Below the pieces are notes generated by a model that did not search any database, had not been told where the DNA came from, and saw nothing but the letters and a program-made list of their open reading frames with translations. The position numbers and the translations under genes were made by a program. Shown in pieces: positions 7,617 to 15,531 of a stretch of DNA of 35,574 nt. Source of the stretch: Planctomycetota bacterium. GTDB lineage: Bacteria > Planctomycetota > Phycisphaerae > Phycisphaerales > UBA1924. The stretch lies in assembly GCA_023434205.1 (NCBI GenBank), contig JAEYTB010000154.1, forward strand, positions 1 through 35,574, given 5' to 3'. The stretch's first letter is position 1. Each line of letters opens with the position of its first letter.

Positions 7617-8189
7617 ATGACGATGCTCTCTGCCATCCTGCGACTCGGCCCTGGCGGCGACTACGTGAAGGAGTTTTCGCCGGTGACGGCGCACTCGTCC
7701 AAGCTTGTCACGACCATCGCCCGGGTGTTCAGCCCGTCCCCAGCCTCGCCGGAGCGTCCATCACCGGAGGCTCACCTGGTGCTGGCGCAAGAGGTCGGTC
7801 TGCTCGCCGCGCTCGAGCGGCGGCTGGCTTCCCAGCGATCGGCCCTCACCTCGGTGCTGGCGACCGCCCTCGGCCGCCCGCGCCGGCCCCTCTCCTGGAA
7901 CTCCCCCGCGCTCGCGGGAACGAACACCTTCGCCGGGGTTGAACCGGCATTCCCGACACGGACGTCCCAGTTAGAAAGGCCAAGCCATGAACCTGACACC
8001 CAAACAGCTCCGCATCCTGCAATTGATCCGCGACTGGCGCGTCCGCAAGGGGTACTCCCCAACCATGCAAGAGCTCGCGGACGAGATCGGGGTCAGCAAG
8101 GTGACCGTGTTCGAGCACGTCGAAGCGCTCATCAAGAAGCAGGCGCTGGTGCGGGAGCCGAACAAGGCTCGCTCTTTGTCCATTGCTGA
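7617..8189 (+). CDS. Possible small protein overlapping the lexA start
   Basis: This is an open frame of 190 codons in the gap between dprA and lexA. The first hundred codons have the high third-position GC typical of real genes here, and include an amphipathic stretch (LLAALERRLASQRSALTSVL). A weak GGAAA lies before the ATG. However, the frame has no stop until 203 bases inside lexA, and the region after about residue 100 looks Pro/Ser/Arg-random. I recognise no family. It may be a genuine short leader gene, a decayed gene, or chance. It is the only coding candidate I see in the 589 bases between dprA and lexA. Confidence 0.22.
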   Translation: MTMLSAILRLGPGGDYVKEFSPVTAHSSKLVTTIARVFSPSPASPERPSPEAHLVLAQEVGLLAALERRLASQRSALTSVLATALGRPRRPLSWNSPALAGTNTFAGVEPAFPTRTSQLERPSHEPDTQTAPHPAIDPRLARPQGVLPNHARARGRDRGQQGDRVRARRSAHQEAGAGAGAEQGSLFVHC

Positions 8190-8610
8190 CGGGATCGCCG
8201 TCCCGGACGAGGCCCGCCCCCTCCGCTTCCCGCTGGTGGGCAAGATCGCCGCGGGGAACCCCATCGAGCGCGTCGCCAACGAGGACGAGATCGACCTGGC
8301 CGAGGTCCTCTGCCCGCCCGCCCGCGCCGCGGGCAACTCCACCTTCGCCCTGAAGGTCGAGGGCGACTCCATGCGCGACGAGGGGATCCTGGACGGCGAC
8401 TTCGTCCTGATCGAGCGGACCCAGGTCGCCACCAACGGCGACAAGGTCGTGGCCCTGCTCCCCGACGGCTCCACCACCCTCAAGACGTTCTTCAAAGAGG
8501 ACGACCACATCCGCCTTCAGCCCGCCAACCCCCAGTTTGATCCCATCCGGGTCAAGTTCTGCCAGGTTCAGGGCATCGTGAAGGGTGTCGTCCGCCGCTA
8601 CGGCCGCTGA
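7987..8610 (+). CDS. lexA: LexA SOS repressor/protease
   Basis: The product is 207 residues, of normal LexA length, with GAAAGG seven bases before the ATG. The N-terminal winged helix (1-65) is LexA-like: LTPKQLRILQLIRDW, then SPTMQELADEIGVSKVTVFEHV as the recognition region. The self-cleavage bond is A89-G90 (GKIAAGNP). The catalytic Ser is S128 (GDSMRDEGI) and the Lys is K166 (TTLKTFF), all intact, so RecA-stimulated autocleavage is expected. LexA represses DNA-damage genes. I could not identify a matching operator upstream: neither the GAAC-N4-GTTC nor the CTGT-N8-ACAG form is present, so this lineage may use another box. The queA gene lies 103 bases downstream on the same strand. Confidence 0.97.
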   Translation: MNLTPKQLRILQLIRDWRVRKGYSPTMQELADEIGVSKVTVFEHVEALIKKQALVREPNKARSLSIADGIAVPDEARPLRFPLVGKIAAGNPIERVANEDEIDLAEVLCPPARAAGNSTFALKVEGDSMRDEGILDGDFVLIERTQVATNGDKVVALLPDGSTTLKTFFKEDDHIRLQPANPQFDPIRVKFCQVQGIVKGVVRRYGR

Positions 8611-8619
8611 CGTTCGACG

Positions 8620-8651
8620 CCGGGACTGAGCTGCCCCGAGCGACGTCCCGG
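8620..8651 (+). other. Hairpin between lexA and queA
   Basis: CCGGGAC (8620-8626) pairs with GTCCCGG (8645-8651) across an 18-base loop, nine bases after the lexA stop. There is no T-tract, so it could be a weak or Rho-assisted end, or mRNA processing or stability structure, rather than an intrinsic terminator. Confidence 0.35.
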
Positions 8652-8703
8652 GTGATCCGCTCGTGGCGCCCGCTCCCCGCCCTGCGCCCTGTCCCGGCGC
8701 ACC

Positions 8704-8709
8704 GGAGGG
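8704..8709 (+). promoter_or_regulatory. Ribosome binding site that fixes the queA start
   Basis: GGAGGG lies four bases before the GTG at 8714. The alternative GTG at 8663 has no such site and would add 17 Pro/Ala-rich residues absent from QueA proteins, so 8714 is preferred. Confidence 0.75.
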
Positions 8710-8713
8710 CTCC

Positions 8714-9838
8714 GTGCTCCGCACCGACGACCTTGAGTTTGACCTTCCTGGCGACCTGATCGCCACCACCCCCGCCGAGCCGCGCGACGCCGCGCGCCTG
8801 CTGGCGGTCAGCCGGTCCGACCCCTCCCTGCTGCTGCACCGGACCGCCCGCGACCTGCCCGAGTTCCTCCGCGCCGGCGACCTCATGGTCGTCAACAACT
8901 CGCGCGTCATCCCCGCCCGGTTCGAAGGCCGCCGCGCCGAAACCGGCGGCCGGGTGCCCGGCCTGTACCTCGGCCCCGCACCGGCGGCCGGCCCTGAGCG
9001 CCGCTGGCTTGTCTACCTCAAGGGCGGCCACCTCCGGCCCTCCGTCCGGGTCTCGCTCGGCGACAACGTCGAACTCGAGCTTCTCGAGCGCTCCACCGAC
9101 GAGCCGGGCGCCTGGGTCGTCTCCGTCCACGCCCCTTCCACGCTCGAGTCCGACCAGGCCATCCTCGCGCGTGTCGGCAGAACCCCGCTCCCTCCCTACA
9201 TCCTGGCGGCGCGCAAGGCGCAGGGTGTCGCAATCGAGGACGCGTTCGACCGCGCCCGCTACCAGACCACCTACGCCCTGGAAGACCCAACCTCCGGCGG
9301 CGGCCCGGGTTCCGTCGCCGCACCCACCGCCGGCCTCCACTTCACCCCCGGCCTCTTGGCCGCGCTCGCCTCAAAGGGCGTGGAGCGCGCCGAGGTCACG
9401 TTGCACGTGGGCTCGGGCACCTTCAAGCCGATCGAAACCGAGCTCGTGGACCAGCACCCCATCCACGCCGAGCACTGCTCGATGCCGCCGGCCACCCGCT
9501 CCGCGATCGAGCGTGCCCGGGCGCGGGGCGGGCGGGTCTTCGCCGTCGGCACCACCGCGGCACGCACCATCGAGACCTACGCGGGCCTGCACGCCGCCGG
9601 CGGGCCCCTGCCCGAATCGCTCGACACCAGCATCTTCATCCTGCCCGGGTACCAGTGGCGGTGGGTGGACGGGATGCTCACCAACTTCCACCTGCCGCGG
9701 TCGACGCTGCTGGCGATGATCGCATCGCTCTTCGACGCCACCGGCGGGCTGGACCGACTGAGGGAGATCTACCGGGTGGCGATCGGCGAGCGGTACCGAT
9801 TCTTCAGCTACGGCGATGCGATGCTCATCCTGCCCTAG
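8714..9838 (+). CDS. queA: S-adenosylmethionine:tRNA ribosyltransferase-isomerase
   Basis: The product is 374 residues from the GTG with a GGAGGG site. QueA transfers the ribosyl part of SAM to preQ1 at tRNA position 34, giving epoxyqueuosine. The start VLRTDDLEFDLPGDLIA matches the family N-terminus. Conserved stretches include DLMVVNNSRVIPARF, VGRTPLPPYI, RYQTTYA, VAAPTAGLHFT, VTLHVGSGTFKPI, TSIFILPGYQWR, LTNFHLPRSTLLAMI and RYRFFSYGDAMLI at the very end. It contains a small insertion (GGGPGS) just before the APTAGLHF motif. No other queuosine gene is in the window. It may be co-transcribed with lexA, although a hairpin lies between them; murE follows after 82 bases. Confidence 0.96.
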   Translation: MLRTDDLEFDLPGDLIATTPAEPRDAARLLAVSRSDPSLLLHRTARDLPEFLRAGDLMVVNNSRVIPARFEGRRAETGGRVPGLYLGPAPAAGPERRWLVYLKGGHLRPSVRVSLGDNVELELLERSTDEPGAWVVSVHAPSTLESDQAILARVGRTPLPPYILAARKAQGVAIEDAFDRARYQTTYALEDPTSGGGPGSVAAPTAGLHFTPGLLAALASKGVERAEVTLHVGSGTFKPIETELVDQHPIHAEHCSMPPATRSAIERARARGGRVFAVGTTAARTIETYAGLHAAGGPLPESLDTSIFILPGYQWRWVDGMLTNFHLPRSTLLAMIASLFDATGGLDRLREIYRVAIGERYRFFSYGDAMLILP

Positions 9839-9920
9839 CCGCCCCGAGCGTGGGACAGGGGGGGATTGATCCGGGGCGTACCCTTGTGCCGATCTTTGTG
9901 GCACGGAGGACCGCTGAAGG

Positions 9921-11591
9921 ATGATGCTGGAGGAGCTGATCGCCGGGCTGGATGTGCGCGTGGCGGCCGGGAAGGCGGCGGGCGTGCGCGTCTGCGACCT
10001 GACCGAGGACAGCCGCACGGTCGTGCCCGGCTCGCTGTTCATCGCCCGGGCCGGCGGCAAGGTGGACGGCAAGGCCTTCGTCGAAGGCGCCCTGCGTGCC
10101 GGCGCGGTCGCCATCCTGACCGACGATGCCGAGCTGCGCTGCCCCAAAGGGCTGAGCGTCCCGGTCCTGGTCGCCCCGGATGTGATGGGCGTCAGCAGCC
10201 ACCTCGCCGAGCGGTTCTACGGCCGGCCCGCCTCCAAGCTCCGGCTCATCGGCGTCACCGGCACCAACGGCAAGACGACCACCACCTACCTGGCCTGGCA
10301 GCTCCTCAACAGCGCGGGCACCCGGTGCGGGCTGGTGGGCACGGTGCTGGTGGACGACGGCGCAGAGGTCGCGCCCGCCACCATGACCACCCCGCCCGCC
10401 ATCGAGGTGAGCCGCACGCTGGGCATCATGGTCGAGGGCGGCTGCACCGCCGCGGCGCTCGAAGTCTCCAGCCATGCGCTCGACCAGAAGCGCGCCGACG
10501 CCCTTCCGTTCGCCGCCGCGGTCTTCACCAACCTCTCGGGCGACCACCTCGACTACCACAAGACGATGGAGCAGTACGCGGCGGCCAAGTCGCGCCTGTT
10601 CGGTCTGCTCGCCCCGGGCGGGGTGGCAATCGTGAACGCCCAGGACCCCTGGTCGCAGAAGGTGCTGGGCGGGCACGCCGGCCCGGTGCTCCGCTGCGGC
10701 CTGGCGGTGGGCCCCTCCGACGTCAACGCCGACTGCGCGGTGAACATCCTGGAAGAGTCGATCCACGGCATGCTGCTCAAGCTCACCGGCCCGTGGGGCT
10801 GTGTCCAGGCCACCGTCCCGCTGATCGGCCGCTACAACGCGATGAACGTGCTCCAGGCCGCTGCGGCGTGCCACGTGCTGGGCATGACAGAGGCGGAACT
10901 GGCCCGCGGCTTGCCCCGCGTGAGCGCCCCCCCGGGCCGCCTCGAGCGCGTCGGCGAGCCGGGCGACCCGGTCAGCGTGTTCGTCGATTATGCCCACAGC
11001 GATGATTCCCTTCGCAACGTGCTCTCCGCGGTCGGATCGGTGATGGAGGACCGGCGGCACGAGGGCGCGCACGTCCACGACGCCGCGGGCGCGCCGGTAG
11101 ACCGGCCGCCGGGCCCCCGGCTGTGGGTGGTCTTCGGCTGCGGGGGCGAGCGCGACCGCACCAAGCGCCCGCGGATGGGGCTCGCCGCGGCGACGCTCGC
11201 GGACCATGTGGTAATCACGAACGACAACCCCCGGACGGAGCGGCCCGGGGACATCGTGGACGAGGTCCTGGCGGGTATCCCCGCCGAGCTTAAAGACAGG
11301 GTGACGGTGCAGATCGACCGTCAGCGCGCCATCCGCGCGGCGATCGAGGGGGCCGCGCCCGGGGACGTGATCGTGATCGCCGGCAAGGGCCACGAGACCG
11401 AGCAGGTGCTGCCCGACGGCGCGGGGGGCACCATCCGCACGCACTTTGATGACCGCGAAGTGGCAAGAACGATCCTGGCCGAAGGGCGGCCCCCGCCCAG
11501 CCCGAAGATCGTGGCCGAGGTTAAGTCGAGGCGCGTGCCCGGCGCGCGGCCTTCCCCCCGCTCTACACGCTCGCACAAGCACGGACGTTGA
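9921..11591 (+). CDS. murE: UDP-MurNAc-tripeptide synthetase, meso-DAP-adding
   Basis: The product is 556 residues and starts at an ATGATG after CGGAGGA and GAAGG. MurE adds the third residue to the cytoplasmic UDP-MurNAc-dipeptide. The ATP site is GVTGTNGKTTTT (111-122). ALEVSSHALDQ and FTNLSGDHLDYH are conserved central motifs, and VFGCGGERDRTKRP lies in the C-terminal domain. The residues DNPR (435-438) are the signature for meso-diaminopimelate rather than lysine. There is a family-unlike insert (EDRRHEGAHVHDAAGAPVDR) just before VVFGCGG, and a basic tail of about 30 residues rich in Arg, Ser and Pro. It is one base from murF, hence an operon murE-murF-mraY. This gene shows that the organism makes DAP-type peptidoglycan. 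Confidence 0.97.
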   Translation: MMLEELIAGLDVRVAAGKAAGVRVCDLTEDSRTVVPGSLFIARAGGKVDGKAFVEGALRAGAVAILTDDAELRCPKGLSVPVLVAPDVMGVSSHLAERFYGRPASKLRLIGVTGTNGKTTTTYLAWQLLNSAGTRCGLVGTVLVDDGAEVAPATMTTPPAIEVSRTLGIMVEGGCTAAALEVSSHALDQKRADALPFAAAVFTNLSGDHLDYHKTMEQYAAAKSRLFGLLAPGGVAIVNAQDPWSQKVLGGHAGPVLRCGLAVGPSDVNADCAVNILEESIHGMLLKLTGPWGCVQATVPLIGRYNAMNVLQAAAACHVLGMTEAELARGLPRVSAPPGRLERVGEPGDPVSVFVDYAHSDDSLRNVLSAVGSVMEDRRHEGAHVHDAAGAPVDRPPGPRLWVVFGCGGERDRTKRPRMGLAAATLADHVVITNDNPRTERPGDIVDEVLAGIPAELKDRVTVQIDRQRAIRAAIEGAAPGDVIVIAGKGHETEQVLPDGAGGTIRTHFDDREVARTILAEGRPPPSPKIVAEVKSRRVPGARPSPRSTRSHKHGR

Positions 11592-11592
11592 C

Positions 11593-13083
11593 ATGAGCTT
11601 CTGGTCGGTCGAGAGCATCAAGACGGTCCTGGGCGGGGCGTGGCTCGCGCGCGGCGGCGACGCTGCGCTGGACGGCGTGTCCACCGACTCTCGCACGACG
11701 CGCCCGGGGCAGGTCTTCATCGCGCTGCGTGGGGAGAACACCGACGGCCACCGTTATCTGGCCCAGGCGGCGAGCGCCGGCGCGGGGATGCTGATCGTGG
11801 ACGACCCCGCGTCGATCGCCGGGCTGGAGCGCCCGCCCGCGGTGCTGCACGTGCCCGATACCGGCGCTGCGATGCTCAAGCTCGCCTCGGCGTACCGCCG
11901 GACGCTGGAGCGGACCCGGGTCATCGCGGTGGGGGGGTCCAACGGCAAGACCACCACGGTGAATCTGATCCACCAGGTGCTCGGCACACGACTGCGCGGG
12001 ACGGCCTCGATCAAGAGCTTCAACAACGCCGTGGGCGTGCCGCTGACGATCCTGAGCGCCAAGCGGACGGACCAGTACCTGGTGTGCGAGGTGGGCACCA
12101 ACGCCCCCGGCGAGATCGCGCCGCTCACGGCGTGCATCGAGCCCGACATCGCCGTGCTCACCAGCATCGGCCGCGAGCACCTCGAGGGGCTGGGCTCGCT
12201 GCGGGGCGTGGTGCAGGAGGAGGCCAGCCTGCTCGCGGGCCTGCGCCCGGGGGGAGTGGCGGTGCTCAACGCCGACGCGGAGGGGCTGGTGGAGACCGCG
12301 ACGCCGCTGCTGGCCGCGTTGGGCGGCAGGGGGCCGTCCGCCCGCGCCCTGGTCACCTTCGGCTGGCACGACGCGGCGGACCTGCGGATCACACGCTGCG
12401 ACCAGCGGTTCGAGGGGCTGCGGTTCTGCTTCAACGAGCGCGACTGCTATGACCTGCCGCTGCTGGGCGAGCACAACGCCGGCAACGCCGCGGCGGCGAT
12501 CGCCGTCGCGCGCCGGCTGGGCCTGGACAACGACGCCATCCGTGAGGGGCTCTCCAAGGCCAGGGGCCCGGAGATGCGGCTGGAGCGGTGCGTGGCGGGC
12601 GGGGTGTCGGTGATCAACGACGCGTACAACGCCAACCCCGAATCCGTGCTCGCCGCGCTCAAGACGTTCGGGCAGGTCGGCGCGGGCGGCGAGTTCGGCC
12701 GCCGGGTGCTGGTCTTGGGCGACATGCTGGAACTGGGAGAACACGGGCCGGACCTGCACCGGGAGGTTGGCGAGGCGGCGGCCCGCGTGCGGGCGGACCT
12801 CGTGGTCCTAGTGGGCAGGCTTTCGCTGTTCGTCGGCGAGCGGCTGAACAAGGCGCAGCCGGGCGTGAAGCTCGCGACGTTCGAGGATCTGGAGGACGGT
12901 CGCGACGGCCAGGCGGCGGCCCTGCTGCGTGCCGGCGACCTGGTGCTGCTGAAGGGCTCGCGCGGGATGCGGCTGGAGCGCGTGCTCCGGCGGCTGGAGT
13001 CCGCGGCGGCGACGCGGCTCGAGCCGGCCCCGGGCCAACACGACCTCAAAGGACTGAAACTGGCCATCGAGGGCCGCGCGTAG
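11593..13083 (+). CDS. murF: UDP-MurNAc-tripeptide:D-Ala-D-Ala ligase
   Basis: The product is 496 residues. The ATG at 11593 is one base after the murE stop and opens into MSFWSVESIKTVLGG, a family-like beginning; the frame itself is open further upstream inside murE. MurF adds D-Ala-D-Ala to finish the UDP-MurNAc-pentapeptide. Motifs seen are VSTDSRTTRPGQVFIAL (29-45), the ATP loop AVGGSNGKTTT (112-122), the substrate region IKSFNNAVGVPLT, EVGTNAPGEIA, LGEHNAGNAAAAIAVA, and VINDAYNANPESVLAALKTF with VLGDMLELGE in the C-terminal domain. Everything expected for an active enzyme is present. mraY follows after 12 bases. Confidence 0.97.
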   Translation: MSFWSVESIKTVLGGAWLARGGDAALDGVSTDSRTTRPGQVFIALRGENTDGHRYLAQAASAGAGMLIVDDPASIAGLERPPAVLHVPDTGAAMLKLASAYRRTLERTRVIAVGGSNGKTTTVNLIHQVLGTRLRGTASIKSFNNAVGVPLTILSAKRTDQYLVCEVGTNAPGEIAPLTACIEPDIAVLTSIGREHLEGLGSLRGVVQEEASLLAGLRPGGVAVLNADAEGLVETATPLLAALGGRGPSARALVTFGWHDAADLRITRCDQRFEGLRFCFNERDCYDLPLLGEHNAGNAAAAIAVARRLGLDNDAIREGLSKARGPEMRLERCVAGGVSVINDAYNANPESVLAALKTFGQVGAGGEFGRRVLVLGDMLELGEHGPDLHREVGEAAARVRADLVVLVGRLSLFVGERLNKAQPGVKLATFEDLEDGRDGQAAALLRAGDLVLLKGSRGMRLERVLRRLESAAATRLEPAPGQHDLKGLKLAIEGRA

Positions 13084-13095
13084 GACGCGCTCCGC

Positions 13096-14247
13096 ATGCT
13101 GCTCAAGCTCGCCTCTTACTTCGACTTTCTCAGCGTGATGTACCAGCTGCAGTTCCGCGCGCTCGCCGCGGCGGGGCTGGCGTTCCTCATCGTCATCGTG
13201 CTGGGCAAGCCGGTCATCCGCTGGCTCGTGCGGCAGAAGATCGGCGATAGCGGCGCGACCGACGCCGAGGCCCTGCGCGGCCACAACCAGAGCAAGGCTA
13301 ACACGCCCACCATGGGCGGGATCCTCATCATCGGCTCCATCCTGGCCAGCGTCTTCCTGCTGGGCGACCTGACCGTGTCGTACATGAAGTACGCCATCGT
13401 GGTGGTGGTGTGGCTGGCGGTGCTGGGGGGCATGGACGACTGGCTCAAGCTCACGGCCAAGAGCCGCGGGACGGGCAGCCGCCAGGGCCTGTACGCGTGG
13501 GAGAAGCTCATCTTCCAGCTCGGCCTGGGCGTGCTGATCAGCTGGTTCATCTACGGGCAGGGCGTGGTGCAGGGGGCCGAAGGGGCGGACGACCTGCGGC
13601 ACGTGCTCAACCTGCCCTTCCAGCGGACGTTCGAGCCGGTGAGCAAGGAGCACAACCCGGCGCTGATCTTCCTTTCGATGCCCGTCTTCATCGTGTTCGG
13701 CACCCTGATGATCGCGGGGCTCAGCAACGCGGTGAACATCACCGACGGCATGGACGGGCTCGCGGCGGGCATCAGCACCGCCGTGATGTTCGGGCTCTTC
13801 GTGCTCGCGATGATCGCGGGGGACTTGGGCTGGGCCCAGTACCTGTACGTGCCCTACGTCGCCAACGCGGGCGAGCTCTCGGTGCTGTGCGGCGCCACGG
13901 CGGGCGCGTGCCTGGGGTTCCTGTGGTGGAACTGCTCCCCCGCGCGGGTCTTCATGGGGGATACCGGCGCCCTCTCGCTGGGCGGGATCATCGGCTACGT
14001 CGCGGTCGTGACGCGTCAGGAGTTCCTGATCCTGCTGATGAGCGGCGTGTTCCTGGCCGAGATCGGCTCGGTGGTTCTGCAGGTGGGCTACTTCAAGGCG
14101 ACCGGAGGAAAGCGCATCTTCAAGGTCGCGCCGTACCACCACCACCTGCACCTGTCGGGCTGGCCCGAGCAGCAGGTGGTGGCTCGCCTCTGGATCGTGT
14201 CGGTGATCCTCGTCGTGCTCGCGCTGGCGCTGATCAAGGTCCGCTGA
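13096..14247 (+). CDS. mraY: Phospho-MurNAc-pentapeptide transferase (lipid I synthase)
   Basis: The product is 383 residues and polytopic, with about ten hydrophobic segments. MraY moves phospho-MurNAc-pentapeptide to undecaprenyl phosphate at the inner face of the membrane. The family signatures are present: HNQSKANTPTMGGI (the variant of the TPTMGG motif), GGMDDWLKL carrying the Asp pair, NAVNITDGMDGLAAG, FMGDTGALSLGG and the HHHLHLSGWPEQQV loop. Compared with the family, a loop of about 25 residues (QGVVQGAEGADDLRHVLN, 155-172) precedes LPF. It ends the murE-murF-mraY operon; murD, ftsW and murG do not follow. A convergent minus-strand gene begins to read in seven bases later. Confidence 0.96.
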   Translation: MLLKLASYFDFLSVMYQLQFRALAAAGLAFLIVIVLGKPVIRWLVRQKIGDSGATDAEALRGHNQSKANTPTMGGILIIGSILASVFLLGDLTVSYMKYAIVVVVWLAVLGGMDDWLKLTAKSRGTGSRQGLYAWEKLIFQLGLGVLISWFIYGQGVVQGAEGADDLRHVLNLPFQRTFEPVSKEHNPALIFLSMPVFIVFGTLMIAGLSNAVNITDGMDGLAAGISTAVMFGLFVLAMIAGDLGWAQYLYVPYVANAGELSVLCGATAGACLGFLWWNCSPARVFMGDTGALSLGGIIGYVAVVTRQEFLILLMSGVFLAEIGSVVLQVGYFKATGGKRIFKVAPYHHHLHLSGWPEQQVVARLWIVSVILVVLALALIKVR

Positions 14248-14253
14248 GGCCCG

Positions 14254-15531
14254 TCAGCGGGCGGGGGCAAGGACCAGGGCGCGCCGGATGAACACGCGGT
14301 CCTGGATCGGGCCGCTGGGGCCCGGGTCGATGGTGATACGAAGGCGGGTCGCGTTGCTCAGCGGCGCGTTAACCACCGCCGTGGGACGGGATTGGTTGAG
14401 CGGCTCGCGGGCGAGGGGCACGGCGTTGTTGCTGGGGCCAACGGCCTCGATGACGGCCTCGCAGTCGCCCCACAGGCGGGCCGAGGGCGGGAGTTCGAGG
14501 ATGGCGCTGAAGCGGGTGGCGCCGCGGGGCAGCGTCCACTCCACACGGATGGGCCCGGGCAGCTCGATGTCGGCGGCGCCAAGGGGCGTCAGCCCCGGCG
14601 TGATGCTGGGAGGCGAAGTCCACCGCCGCGCCGGGTCGTCACGCGGGGGCGGGACCGTCATGGGCATCGCGGCCAGGGCGTGCAGTGCGCCCGCGTCGAA
14701 GCAGACGGCGTGGATGCTCTCGCCGGGCTCGGTGGCGGTGGGCTGGCTGGTCGCGCCGGGGATCCTGCCCGCGAGCGTGTACGCGCCGCTGGTGTTGAGC
14801 GTGATCTGCGAGACCGCCGCCGCGGTATCCGCCGTCCAGACCCACGCGCCGGGCGCGGGGCGGACGGGGTTGGCGAGACGTACACCGTCGATCCGGGTGA
14901 GCGGCAGCGAGGTCACCTTGTCCCCTTGCTCGAGCTTGACGTCGGTGGTGACGGACGCGACGAAGCCCTCGAGGCGGTCGCCGTTGGCCAGCAGCACGCC
15001 GTCCTCCGTGGGGCGGAATGCCTCTGCCGCGGCATCAAACCGCTTGGTGTTGGTCACGATCGTGGCGATGTTGTCGAGGGGGACCTCGAGGGGGCCCCAG
15101 AGGTTGCTGCGCCAGGCGACCGACTCGTCCTTGCCGCCGGGGGTGAGCGCGCCGGGGAGGACCTGGCCGTCGGTGAGTTCAAGGCGGCCCATGGCGGGCG
15201 CCACCGCGTTCGTGGGCGCGGGCTCCTGGATCGGGAAGCGGTTGATGCGCGTCGGGCGGGGCAGGGGGGCCGGGTCGGGGATGTGCGGCGGGTCGAGCTG
15301 GGGCAGCGGCGGCAGCAGGGCGAGCACGTCGGCGCGGGCGAGGGCCTGTGAGCGACCCGCGGCGTCGATGATGCGCACGGTGGTGGCGTCGATGGACGAC
15401 ACGCGCACCGCCTGGTGCGAGAGCGTGCGGTCGATCAGCACGCGCTCCAGGGGCTCGGGCGGAGCCTCGGGCGTGGTCGGCTGCGTGAGCAGGAGCGACG
15501 CGAGCAACGGGATGGTGGCAAGGGTGATCAC
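14254..15531 (-). CDS. Exported protein with NPCBM-like C-terminal domain
   Basis: The product is 425 residues from a GTG at 15531 whose GTGA overlaps the stop of the QW-repeat gene by three bases. The frame is open much further upstream, but that part is a shadow of the neighbouring gene. The N-terminus (VITLATIPLLASLLLTQPTT) is a signal peptide. The C-terminal part (TRFSAILELPPSARLWGDC, then LSNATRLRITIDPG) resembles the NPCBM/NEW2 carbohydrate-associated fold common in planctomycetal secreted proteins. The middle has repeated short beta units (ELTDGQVLPG, LLANGDRLEGFV) that look like small SH3/LSm-like barrels. It is the last gene of the seven-gene minus-strand operon. Binding of an envelope or extracellular polymer is inference. 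Confidence 0.72.
   Translation of the reverse strand: MITLATIPLLASLLLTQPTTPEAPPEPLERVLIDRTLSHQAVRVSSIDATTVRIIDAAGRSQALARADVLALLPPLPQLDPPHIPDPAPLPRPTRINRFPIQEPAPTNAVAPAMGRLELTDGQVLPGALTPGGKDESVAWRSNLWGPLEVPLDNIATIVTNTKRFDAAAEAFRPTEDGVLLANGDRLEGFVASVTTDVKLEQGDKVTSLPLTRIDGVRLANPVRPAPGAWVWTADTAAAVSQITLNTSGAYTLAGRIPGATSQPTATEPGESIHAVCFDAGALHALAAMPMTVPPPRDDPARRWTSPPSITPGLTPLGAADIELPGPIRVEWTLPRGATRFSAILELPPSARLWGDCEAVIEAVGPSNNAVPLAREPLNQSRPTAVVNAPLSNATRLRITIDPGPSGPIQDRVFIRRALVLAPAR

Noticed and set aside
7490..7942. Open frame starting with MLLLPEQAGRI between dprA and lexA
   Set aside because: Its ATG lies inside the likely -10 box and the translation is Ala/Gly/Arg-random; the other frame (7617) is the better of two weak options.
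9886..9904. GTGCC/GGCAC dyad before murE
   Set aside because: The stem is only five pairs, expected often by chance at this GC content.
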